Origin: Gnetum montanum
Taxonomy: Eukaryota; Streptophyta; Gnetopsida; Gnetales; Gnetaceae
Assembly (NCBI GenBank): GCA_015680685.1
Contig: MNCI01036723.1
Coordinates: forward strand, 24,339 to 88,338
Direction: 5' to 3'
Length of the DNA stretch: 64,000 bases
Each line of letters opens with the position of its first letter. The first letter of the stretch is position 1. Shown here in pieces: positions 1 through 9,200 of this stretch. A program made the position numbers and the translations under genes. The notes beneath the pieces are model-generated. The model searched no databases. It saw only the letters and a list, made by a program, of their open reading frames with translations, and had not been told where the DNA came from.

Positions 1-303
1 TCAAGGATGATGTTGTGCTGGACGATACGGGGGTCTAATCCGGGCATGTCTGTATAAGACCACGCAAATGCCTTCATATTTTCCTTAATTACGTTTTCGA
101 TGTCTCTAGCCAAACTTGGTTCTAGTAGTGTACTTAGTTTTAGGATTTTAGTTTCCCCATTGGGCATGGTGATAGGTGTTTCGGTTAGAGGGTCCTCGGT
201 AATGTTTTCAGCTTCAATGTCAAGGGACTTTGTCATTCCCTCATATTCGTCAACCGTTTGCTGTGTTGAAGCTATCGTAAAGTCGTTTAACGCCTTACCG
301 GGC
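1..303 (-). CDS. Tat-1 reverse transcriptase, N-terminal part (runs off the window)
   Basis: The minus strand is open and reads AFAWSYTDMPGLDP at about 21-62, the segment that precedes the fingers domain in Tat and Athila reverse transcriptases. Tat-2 has the aligned segment AFAWSYSNMSGLDP. Upstream residues (ITEDPLTETPITMPNGETK) align with IEDPLVETTVTTSKGEIK of Tat-2. No catalytic motif is visible because the domain continues left of base 1. The sense-strand start is unclear: the frame stays open back through a 30-bp tandem repeat (283-376), so the N-terminus may be set by splicing or by an internal start. Confidence 0.8.
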
Positions 304-376
304 AATGAATGATAGTTTAACGCCTTACCGGGCAATGAATGACAGTTTAATGCCTTACCGGGCAACGAACAGCAGT
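283..376 (+). repeat. Tandem 30-bp hairpin repeat, left flank of the antisense gene
   Basis: Three 30-bp units and a partial fourth, each containing AGTTTAA(C/T)GCC-TTACCG-GGC. Each can form a 3-bp stem, GCC with GGC, around a 6-nt loop. They share the AGTTTAA leader with the array at 5036-5325, whose stem is GTC/GAC. The array lies between the RT coding end and the antisense promoter. On the minus strand it is also open in the RT frame, giving a repeated decapeptide. Confidence 0.8.
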
Positions 377-530
377 TTAATGCCAAAATTTGTTGTTTAT
401 GTCGTTTTTGTGCGTAGATTTTATATCTTTTTTGAAACATTCAAAACGAATTCGAAAAAGCATGAAAAACGAGGCAAAAAGCAAGAAAAACGGAAAAGCG
501 GCGGCGGCGTCAGCGTCAGCGTGAACGCGC

Positions 531-539
531 TATAAAAAG
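531..539 (+). promoter_or_regulatory. Candidate TATA box of the antisense gene in Tat-1
   Basis: TATAAAAAG lies in GC-rich sequence (GCGCTATAAAAAGGAAGC), about 207 bases upstream of the ATG at 746. It is oriented for the plus strand, opposite to gag and pol. Tat-2 has a comparable CATAAATAG at the same relative place (39944-39952). Transcription would be expected to start near 560-570; this is inference. Confidence 0.6.
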
Positions 540-570
540 GAAGCGGGGGCATCATTGTCATTTCACTTTT

Positions 571-1172
571 GGAGCGTGAGCGTGAACCGAGAGCGAAACC
601 CCAGCGTGAACGCCGAGCCAAACCCCAGCGTGAACGCCGAGCCAAACCAAACCCCAGCATGAACGCCGAGCTAAACCCCACCGTGAACGCCGAGAAGAAA
701 CCTCAGCCGTGCATGCCGAGAAGAAACCCCAGCGTACACGCCGAGATGGGCAGAGTCAAAGAACTGGAGGGCCGAGGGCAGAAAGGACCTGAACTGACAT
801 TCGCGGAGGAGAGCCAGGCGATGCTGCAAGGTCTACCTCGCCCGAGCGTCTCCGCGTGGCCCGGATCTTCTCGCAGGTAGGCCTTTGACCCTGTTTTCAT
901 TAATTTTCCATTTTTGCAGTGTAGGGTTTCGGCATATACGCCGAGCGTGAAGGGTTGTGGCGGCGTGGACGCCGCGTGCGTTGTTTTCGGCGTATGTTTT
1001 TTTCAGGGTTTTTAACTATTTTTTCGCACGCCGGGCGTATACGTCGAGCGTGACTGTTTTTTTTCGCACGCCGGGCGTATACGCCGAGCGTGACTGTTTT
1101 TCGCACGCCGGGCGTATACGCTGAGCGTGACTGTTTTTCGCACGTCGGGCGTATACGCCAAGCGTGACTTGG
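571..1172 (+). repeat. GCGT-N2-ACGC dyad repeats in the 5' region and intron 1 of the antisense gene
   Basis: Two clusters of near-palindromes. At 571-740, units such as GCGTGAACGCCGAG repeat roughly every 22-27 bases in the presumed 5' leader. At 940-1172, units such as GGGCGTATACGCCGAGCGTG repeat inside intron 1. The same motif occurs dozens of times in the Tat-1 LTR (about 9900-11036) and in its leader (9487-9676). Centres vary (TATA, TGAA, TAGA, TGTA) while the GCG/CGC arms are kept. Confidence 0.85.
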
Positions 1173-4100
1173 GGAATTTTCTGTAAGCGTCCGAAAATCT
1201 TTAAAAATGAAATTTCGGATACTGATTTTTGGCGTTGTTTAACGGTTTGCAGAGACATTGAGACTCCCCTTCTTGTGATTGAATTGGTTGGAGTCCTAAC
1301 ATGGTTTGGTCCTTTGGAGGGTGATGACCCGACCCCGAACTTGGTCGTTGAACATAATGGGGTTTGGTTCCGGGACGGGGCCTGCGAATTTCTGGCTTTC
1401 TTGCTGGACTATTTCGACGTTGTGGTCTGGTCTCATCTAGGCGGTGATGTGGCACGGAGCATTATTGAGGCTATGCTACCCGACGCAGCGAAAGGCGTCA
1501 GGATTTTCATGGAGGACATGATGAGGGGCCACTTGTCGCCGAGGGCGTTCTCCCCGATGGTCCGAAATCAACCCGTCCGTTAACCTGTGTGTGGGACCAG
1601 CTGCCGCGGGGTACCAACTACATCAACAACACATTGTTCCTAGCAGGTCGTGCGCATACTTTGTTCCAGAATCCACCTGGCACAGTATACTGGGTTGAGA
1701 GGTAATTTCGTCCTAACTTTGGTTGTTCCCTTCTTTCTCACATTCAAACATTTACTCTCATTTTGACACATGTTTTTGCTTTTCCGCAGACCGAAAATTA
1801 TGCCAGACGGGGCCTACGCAGGTGATGATGGGATTGGGTTGGCCCGCACGGCCGTGGAAGCGTTCATGGTGGGTCCCACACTGCGCGGGACCATTTTGGC
1901 TCATACTAGGGACGCCATGAGGAATTTTCCCAAGAAATTTTCGAAGGCATTTGCGCAGTGTGCCGCACATGGTTGGTTACATGCTGACTGGGCTCCTAAT
2001 GGACCGATTTTCCCGCCTGCCTCTGATCTGGGCGAAACTTCAAGGTCCAACACTGAAAGTAAGTGGCCCAGTTTTCTAGATGTTGTGTTTGGTTTGGTCA
2101 ATTGTCAAGTATCACGCTCATATGAGGGTTTTGGGTTTGCCTTTACAGCTGGCACCACCTCCGGCAGGGATTCCATCGTGACTGGGAGGACCGAGGCTAC
2201 TCTCTCAATGAAATTCGGTGAAACCAATGCCGCTCAGAAGTGGTTGCGAACGAAGGCTTCGCCGTCTATTGTTGCTTGCCTGGAGCATGCCGGCCTCATG
2301 GCGCTCTTTGTTGCCCCTAGCCCAAACGTTTCTATAGCGGAGATGATCGGGATTGTAGATTCATTCGATAGACCCGTCTCTTGCTATAGCGCCCGTATTA
2401 GGGGCGTGAAAGTGATTTTCGAATTGTCACCTCAATTTCTCGCGGATTTGTTTAGCGTACCTACTAGTGGCATAAAAGTTGTTATGGACAGGACACATAA
2501 AGAAATTGAGATGGTCCGTGATTTAGAGGATTGTCTAGGGATTAGGAAGGGTACCAAAGGGTTCCCTATGCAGGGGAAGACAAAGGTTGAGGAAGTTAAC
2601 GAACTCTACCCCCTATTTAGAGCGCGTTTGTTCCCGAAGACGCTATCTCAAGTCAAGAGTTTCGGTGTTGAAGCAGTGCGAGTTATGCGCACTATTCTGG
2701 AGGCTGGTGTGCGTTATAATTGGGCAGATTTTTTATTAGCAGGGATGACCAAGGATATAGAGCGGATGCGTTCAAATAGGCGCAATCCCATTTTACCTTT
2801 GCTTTCTTTGCTGGCTATATCCGTCGCTTGGCTGAATTCTTGGTGGTTCGTGGGGAAGGCAAGTTTGTTTTGCGTGATAGATATCAGTTATCTCGCCCCT
2901 GGGTGAACCACCTATTTGACACCGCCAAGTCTCAAGACGCCCCCGAGGGGATTGATGAATCCCTTACGATTTCCACGGGTGGATCGTCTGGCCCTTCGCT
3001 CCACACACGCGACAGCTTAGGGGTGGAACCTGATGAAGTACCCCCTACTGCAAGGAGGGCGGAGTGGGTGGTGAAGGAAGTAATAGGCAAAGCGAAATCC
3101 AAGCTGGGAAAGCATGACAGCACGGCGGAAGGCACCAGTGAGATTGAGCAGCCTAAAGTGAAACGCATACGATTTAAAATTCCTGGTAAACCTTTTTACT
3201 CTTATTTCAGTAGTTGTAACTATTATTGGTTGTATGTAACTGATTTCCTTTGTTCTGGATTGAGCAGTTAAGAGACACGACTTGCAGACAATACCGGAAG
3301 ATGAGGAGTTAACCGACCCGGTGGGAGGAACGGAATTGCTAGGAGAGGAGATTGGAGGGACTGGAGGTACTGAGCCCCTGGACGATCAAGCGGAAACCGA
3401 AGATATGTTCAAGAGCTTTCTTACAGGGAACCTTGATCTAGGGGATCCTCCGACGCAAGAGGAGATCAGAAGGAACGGTATGTCTCATTACTCGGTTTTA
3501 CAGCCTAATGTGTTCCTGGATTACCCTGTTATGACTTGTTTTCGTTTGACTCAGAGGAGGGTGAGACCGTCTCAGAGAAGGAACAAGAGATCCCTCCCGA
3601 AGTGCCTCCGAAGGCTAGCTCTTCATGCACCGATGGACCTTTTACTTGGATGGAGATGCCAAGTAAAAGGGATTTCGTGGCTGGGGTGGCTGAAGAGGTT
3701 GTCAAACAGATCGAGAGGATCAACCCCGGCATAGGTACGGATGCATTGAAAGACTTTTACTATGTTAGAGGTTGATGCCGAATTCTGTTTGTTCTAACAT
3801 TTATCTTTTCCTATGGACAGGCGCCCAACTGAGGTGGGACCCTTCCGAGCCCGTTGTTATGGAAAGCTTGCCCACACTATCTCCTGAGATTGAACAAGTG
3901 CCTAGACCTGTTTATGAAGAGGTAGCAGAGGGCTTCATTCATAATGCCAAGACGGTATGGACGTGCAGGAGATCCATTGAACAGTTATGGCTTCAAATTC
4001 AGGCGAAAGAGAAGGAGAATGCTACATTATCGACGGAACGTGACGATTTGAAAGCGTGATATGAGTTCGCCGCAGCTAGATTAAATAATGATCGCGCTTG

Positions 4101-4782
4101 GCGTGGAACCTTCTCAATCGCCATGCAGGGCTGATACGAAGGTTAGGGGAGCGCAGAGCCCAAATCGATTTGCTGAACACCAAGTGTCAAGATTGGAAGG
4201 CTTTCGCCTCCAAAGTTCGCAAATGGGGGCAAGATGAAAAGAACCATAAACACCAATACAAGAAGTCGCTAAAAGAGATTTCTATTGAGAAGCGACAGCT
4301 AGAGATGTTTGTGGAGGGACTTGGTCTGCGCTCCGCCTTTGACACCTTTGCCCAGAACACAACTGTAGAGATGGAGTCTTCCAAACGGCGGATAACGACA
4401 GCCTCTGGGGAGGTTTCAGTGGGCGAATTCCCTTTGAAACGTCCCACATGGTCGGGCGTTGACAAAGGAAAGGCTCTGGCCGATATCGACTTGGGTCTCG
4501 ATGGGACTGACTGGGCGAGCGTTCCTGAAGAGGAGATCCTACGACGGCTTGAATTTGGCTTGGGGGGACCTCTTATGGTAAGCGTTTTTGTCTCTTTTCG
4601 AAGTTAATTGATTGATTGATGTTTGCAATTTTGACAATCTCTCATTTTCGTATTGATTATTTCCTCTTTGATCTTTTCAGGATGAAGGTGGGGACGAGAC
4701 TGGCGAAGCTGGCTCCAGTGGAGCAGGGGTGTCTGGCGCTGGTGGGCCTGAGGAGGATGATCCTCATGCCCCAAGCGCTTAG
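746..4782 (+). pseudogene. Antisense eight-exon gene of Tat-1: HAD/FCP1-like plus plant-transposon-like domains
   Basis: Predicted exons: 746-876, 1253-1701, 1790-2058, 2149-3185, 3268-3477, 3555-3734, 3821-4577, 4681-4782. All introns are GT-AG and every junction keeps phase; the total is about 3.13 kb (about 1,040 codons). Exon 2 resembles FCP1/NIF-type HAD phosphatases: a hydrophobic strand then IELVGVL in place of DLDGTL or DLNGVL, the segment FLAFLLDYFDVVVWSHLG, and CVWDQL. The two motif-I aspartates are absent. Exon 4 holds a roughly 250-residue module (AGLMALF, YNWADFL, AEFLVVRG) that recalls plant mobile-domain or Transposase_32 proteins; that link is tentative. Exons 5-6 are acidic and exon 7 is probably helical. 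Tat-2 has the same exon plan at 40101-44436. Damage: a frameshift near 1540 (exon 2 is 449 bases against 450 in Tat-2), another near 2785, TGA at 4057-4059 and a frameshift near 4100. The start was chosen as the ATG whose frame joins exon 2 correctly. Function is unknown. Confidence 0.75.
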
Positions 4783-4870
4783 CATTTAAACGTCTTCTTT
4801 TTTTTTTTGTGTTTTCTTGAAACTGGTGTTGATTCAAACTTGTATTGAAAGTGTAACTTGAATATTATGA

Positions 4871-4876
4871 AATAAA
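4871..4876 (+). terminator. Poly(A) signal of the antisense gene in Tat-1
   Basis: AATAAA lies 89 bases after the TAG stop at 4780-4782, on the plus strand, and a T-rich and AT-rich stretch follows. Tat-2 has AATAAA in the same relative position (44576-44581). Confidence 0.6.
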
Positions 4877-5035
4877 GGGAGGTGATCGATTGTATATAAT
4901 AATATGCACACATATGTATATATTTTTGTTGTTGATTTTGGGTTTAAGATGCCGTAGAATCATAAAATATTTTTGGTTTGTTTTCTATTTTAAATGCGAT
5001 ACAGGAATCGGTTAGGAGTAGAACGAAAAGCAGGC

Positions 5036-5325
5036 ACTAGTTTATGGCCATTTCGGGCCCCATGCGTAACCAAGGAATGTTTTAGAGAACACGGATAGAC
5101 TTCTCGGGCAACCGATCATTGCTGATCGTGGCTAGTTTTATGTCATTGCGGACATGATAGTTTAGTGTCATTTCGGACCGGGGGGTAGCTTCTAATTGTT
5201 TTTGTTGTTTTATCATAGTTTAATGTCATTTCGGACTTTTAATAGTTTAACGTCATTTCGGACTTTTTATAGTTTAACGTCATTTCAGACTTTTTATAGT
5301 TTAACGTCATTTCGGACTTAGGATT
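5036..5325 (+). repeat. Hairpin repeat array, right flank of the antisense gene (Tat-1)
   Basis: Seven copies of an AGTTTA-led unit. The first is TAGTTTATGGCCATTTCGGGCC (5039 on; stem GGCC/GGCC) and a middle one has TGTC-ATTGCG-GACA. The last four are nearly identical, with AACGTC-ATTTCG-GAC, at about 27-base spacing. Loop and leader are conserved while the stem bases change in pairs. The array sits between the antisense poly(A) signal and the protease end. There is no other coding in 4783-5331. Confidence 0.8.
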
Positions 5326-5331
5326 TGCTTT

Positions 5332-6264
5332 CTATTTTAATCTTCTTCTGATATCCTTTATTTTTAAGTCAGAGGATGTGCTGACAGGCACAATTTTATA
5401 TTCAGCATCTCCCTCACTGATTATGTTGAATGGTAATTCAGCCCAGGGGACGTTTGCTGGAATGTTTTCGGTGGTTGTACTTTTGAGCGGTTCGGCATTG
5501 GTCGTTACTCCTGCGTTGTCCTCTTCACGAGGCCGCAGGTGTGGTGTATCAGATAATGGCATTTCGGTGTTGGGAGACTTTCGATCTATGACAGAGGGCT
5601 TGCCATCTGTTGGCGATCGGGGGTTCTCGTCATTTGGGCTAGGTTTTTCGATCTCTATTTGTGACCCTTGCTCTATTTCTAAGCTTGAAGAGATTATGGG
5701 AATTGTCGCTTCCCCATGTATAACGACCTCTCCGCCCTCGTAGGGCAGGTGAATTTCCTGATGTATGGGAGATGATACGGCTCTTAACTGGGCTAACCAG
5801 GGCCTTCCTAAGATGAGATTGAACCCTGGCATCTCATCGACTACCAAGAAATCAGCGGATGTAGGGAACTGGTTTCCCGCTATAAAGTCAAGGGTTATCG
5901 TGCCCTTGACTAATACACGCGACCCGCTGAAGGATTTCAAACATGCAGTTGTCGTGGGTTTGATCGCGTCTGTAAGTCCCAATTGTTCGATGATTGGATA
6001 TGGCACAACATTAGTGGCTGCCCCATCATCTACATGTACCCTATGTATCTTAAATTGGTTTATATGTATGGTTATAAACATGGCGGTCATCGTCGTCTCG
6101 CCGGTTGTTTTATCTGTTTTGATGCTCTCGTCACGAAAGCTTAAGGCGTTAAGGCTGACCCCGCAAGGAGAATACATCACCGCATGGATTGCCGGTTCGC
6201 TCGGAGGCAAGTCCTCACTAACCGGGATAGATGTTAACATGCGTACTAGCGCTTCACGGTGAGT
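5332..6264 (-). CDS. Tat-1 aspartic protease (C-terminal part of the gag-pro polyprotein)
   Basis: The minus-strand frame is in phase with gag and separated from it only by a TAG at 6265-6267. The active-site segment is HVDDGAATNVVPYP, a retropepsin D-x-G-A variant. Downstream the family landmarks GNQFPTSADFLVVDEMPGFN and ILGRPWLAQL are intact. The C-terminal third is polar and poorly conserved. Tat-2 (44983-45815) has the same landmarks and reads straight through the gag-protease boundary without a stop. RT does not follow: beyond the stop near 5332 come the hairpin array and the antisense gene. Confidence 0.88.
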   Translation of the reverse strand, partial: THREALVRMLTSIPVSEDLPPSEPAIHAVMYSPCGVSLNALSFRDESIKTDKTTGETTMTAMFITIHINQFKIHRVHVDDGAATNVVPYPIIEQLGLTDAIKPTTTACLKSFSGSRVLVKGTITLDFIAGNQFPTSADFLVVDEMPGFNLILGRPWLAQLRAVSSPIHQEIHLPYEGGEVVIHGEATIPIISSSLEIEQGSQIEIEKPSPNDENPRSPTDGKPSVIDRKSPNTEMPLSDTPHLRPREEDNAGVTTNAEPLKSTTTENIPANVPWAELPFNIISEGDAEYKIVPVSTSSDLKIKDIRRRLK

Positions 6265-9200
6265 CTAGGAAGTCAACACTAAATCATATAAGCTTAGAGA
6301 CGTGTTTTTTTGTTTCAGTGCCTGAGTGACTTGCGTTAGGACCGTCGCGAAATCTCTGCTGTCAGGAGCATTTTGGTTGAGAGGGACCGGGTCCATCGGG
6401 CCCAGGAGTTTTATCTCGCGTTTTTGTGATTTGTCGTTCTTGCGGATGTTAGCAGTTTCCCGTTGTTCGTGCGTCCGAGAAGTTTCGCCGCTGCTGCCTA
6501 TGTCAGGTTGATTGTCCGATGATGCCATAGGCATGGAGCTAAGAGGTGTTGGTTTAGGTGGCCCCACGGCTACCCATTGGCGTTCTTTCTCCACGCATTC
6601 GCGTGTGAGCCTGTCGGCTAGGCGTTCTCGCGTGTTACAAGGACTTGGCCTCGGACCCTGGGATTGTCCAGGGACCTTTACGACATATGGAGCAAGACGG
6701 GGTTGTGGGTATGACTGGGCAGGAGCTTGTGCGGGCACCCGGACGACGTATGGAGTTGGCCTTAGTGGAGATGGGACCTCCGTCATTGCAACCGCGGGTG
6801 GTACTCGGACTACAAAGGGGGCAGGCCGAGCGTAAGGTGTCGTTGTGCTCGCGGGATTAACGGGGGGAATGTGCACCACGTAGGGTTGTTGGCGCGTCGT
6901 CATGTTGGGGACGGGTGTAATCGAGGGTACTCGAACTACGTATGGCCGCTGCGGGGTACGAGATGTCTGGGGTGCGAGCGTAGGCTCAACGAGAGGGATT
7001 TGAACTACAAATGGCTTGTTAGATATTTTCTTATTCTCCGGGTGTATCATATTAATGTGGGGTGTGTCGGGCTCATCGTCACAGTAAATCGTGCTAATTG
7101 TGTATGGAGCCTCCTTAGTATTTAGGGGGTCTTGGTACACTCCCATGGTTTGATTTTGTGGTTGGACGGGGTTAGCCCCGTCAAATGTGATGCTACCTTC
7201 GTCAATCATCCGTTGGATATCCTGCTTCAAAGTAAAACAGTAATCTGTTCCATGTCCCGGTCTTTGATGATAGTCGCAAAAGCGATCCATTCGGAACCCT
7301 TTGGGCACGGGGGGCTCATCTGGCATTGCTAGGCTCGGATTCTGTACGAGTTGACAGAATCGGTCGTGTCTTTGTATGGCTGCAGGGGATAATTGTTTGT
7401 GGCTCATCAACCCAGCCTTTAAGAGCTGATCGAAGAGTTGAGAAGGCTTCATTGGCAGAGGCGTATATTGAGAGGGTTCTTTCCTCTCAAAATTCCGTGT
7501 ACGGTTTGTCGGATTCTGTTGCGGTGATGATTCCTGTGCGGTGGTTGTGGGCGGGGGGTGATAATAGTTAGTAGGTGGCATCGGTGGCTTTTGTTGTTGC
7601 GTCCCTGCTACGGCTGCTATAGTGGTTTTAGCCTTTTCTTTGTCTTTCTTAGTATGTTGATTCTTAAAGGCTATGTAGGCTGGATCGTGACTGTTTTGGG
7701 CAGCTTCTTCAATGTTCTTAATTTGCTCGAACGCTTGATTGAGATCTCGCGCATTGAGGTAATACAGTTTAGATTTAAAGAAATCGTTGACGGCCCCTTT
7801 TAGGATCGTAAGTAGGTAAAATGGGGAGATCGGTTCATGAAGCTCGTTCAGAGCTGCGCTCCATCTTTGAATAAATTTTTGGATCGGTTCGAGAGGCCCC
7901 TGCTTAATCTGCATGAGGCTATCCAGCGTTGGCTCGGGTTTCAAGTTGTACTTAAACCGGGTCACAAACTGGCGTATAAGATCATCCAAAGCACAGATGG
8001 AGTTCCTGGGCAAGGCACGGTACCAATCGAGTGCCCTCCCCGTAAGGGACATGGGGAACACCCGGAGGACAGCGTGGGGCCAGGCTTGGAGCAGGGCGCA
8101 TTCCAACCGGAATGTTATGAGATGGGCGTTAGGATCTGTCTCGCCGTTATACTTGGTTAATGTTGGCAAGGGAACACCTTTGGGCAAGGTTAAAGGTGGG
8201 ACAGAGGAGCTGATGGGGTCATCATTGTAGAAATCTACCACTTTCATCTCCCCATCGGTGACGGTTTTGAGGCGCTTTACCTCGTCTGTCAATTCCTGCA
8301 TCATTCTTTTGGCATCTGCCCAATCCTGAGCATTTGGGAGCAAGGTGGTTTGGGCTTGTGGCACGCTGTATGGGTTAGACTGTTGAACGGTTGACTGGAA
8401 GGGTGAAAGTTGCGTCGTTGGGGGTTGCGTTTGCGGGAAGTGTATAGTAGATGGCATCAGAGGCACTACATTATAGAGAGGAAGCTGTTGCTGCTGTGGT
8501 CGTGGCTGTGCCTGAGGCACATGAATCGGTGGCAACGTGTGGGGCGGTATGTAGTGGTGGGAAGCCTGGTGCGACGTCGTGCCCGTCATCGGCCACTGTC
8601 CAGCCATGTTGTACGAGGAGGCCCCTTGTTGGGTTACGGCAGTGAAAGGGGGCGCATGCGTTTGGATATGTGGGATGTAGTGAGCGGGTGTGGACATAGG
8701 TATAACGTGTGGCATTCTTACCACTTGGGACTGGGCTTGAAACGTCACTCCTAGGTTGCTGTGAGGGGGCTGTGCTTGTGAGGATGAACCTGCAAGTGTA
8801 AAAGGGAAGGCACTAGACAAAGGGTGGCCCTGGGGAGGGACTTGAGCTGACGCGGATGTTTCTTGTAACAGTGCTTGGGTGCGGTCAGAGGTAATGGGTT
8901 GGAGGGGTGTGGTTTCCCCTGCGTCCGAGTTAAATACGGGGTTCACGTGGTTATGCGGGCTGAGAGTATGATAGGAGTCTTCATGCTCGGATTGCGCAGC
9001 GAATTCATCCTCTTCATCCCATTGTGGTTCTACCATAACCTGATCTAACGATTGGCTCCTGTGCAGAAGGAGCTGCGTAAAGAGCTCCGAGAATTGCTCC
9101 GGAATGGGGATTACGTCGTATGGGGAACGGATGAATTCATACCCCCCTCTGTAAAAGATCTCAAATTGCCTTTTTACTTCCATCTCAGCCCGGTCTACTA

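Noticed and set aside
877-919. A 43-bp first intron ending at TTTTTGCAG (911-919)
   Set aside because: Too short for a plant intron and it breaks the frame; the acceptor at 1251-1252 joins exon 1 to the HAD module in phase and matches the long intron 1 of Tat-2.
1253-1701. Functional host FCP1-type phosphatase gene
   Set aside because: Motif-I aspartates are missing, a frameshift is present, and the same module occurs inside Tat-2, so it belongs to the element.
5378-6262. Plus-strand open frames opposite Tat-1 protease (121 and 165 codons)
   Set aside because: They are exact antisense shadows of a well-supported protease and show no domain of their own.
6265-6267. In-frame TAG between Tat-1 gag and protease as a programmed read-through site
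   Set aside because: Tat-2 has a sense codon at the aligned position and reads through without a stop, so a copy-specific mutation is simpler.
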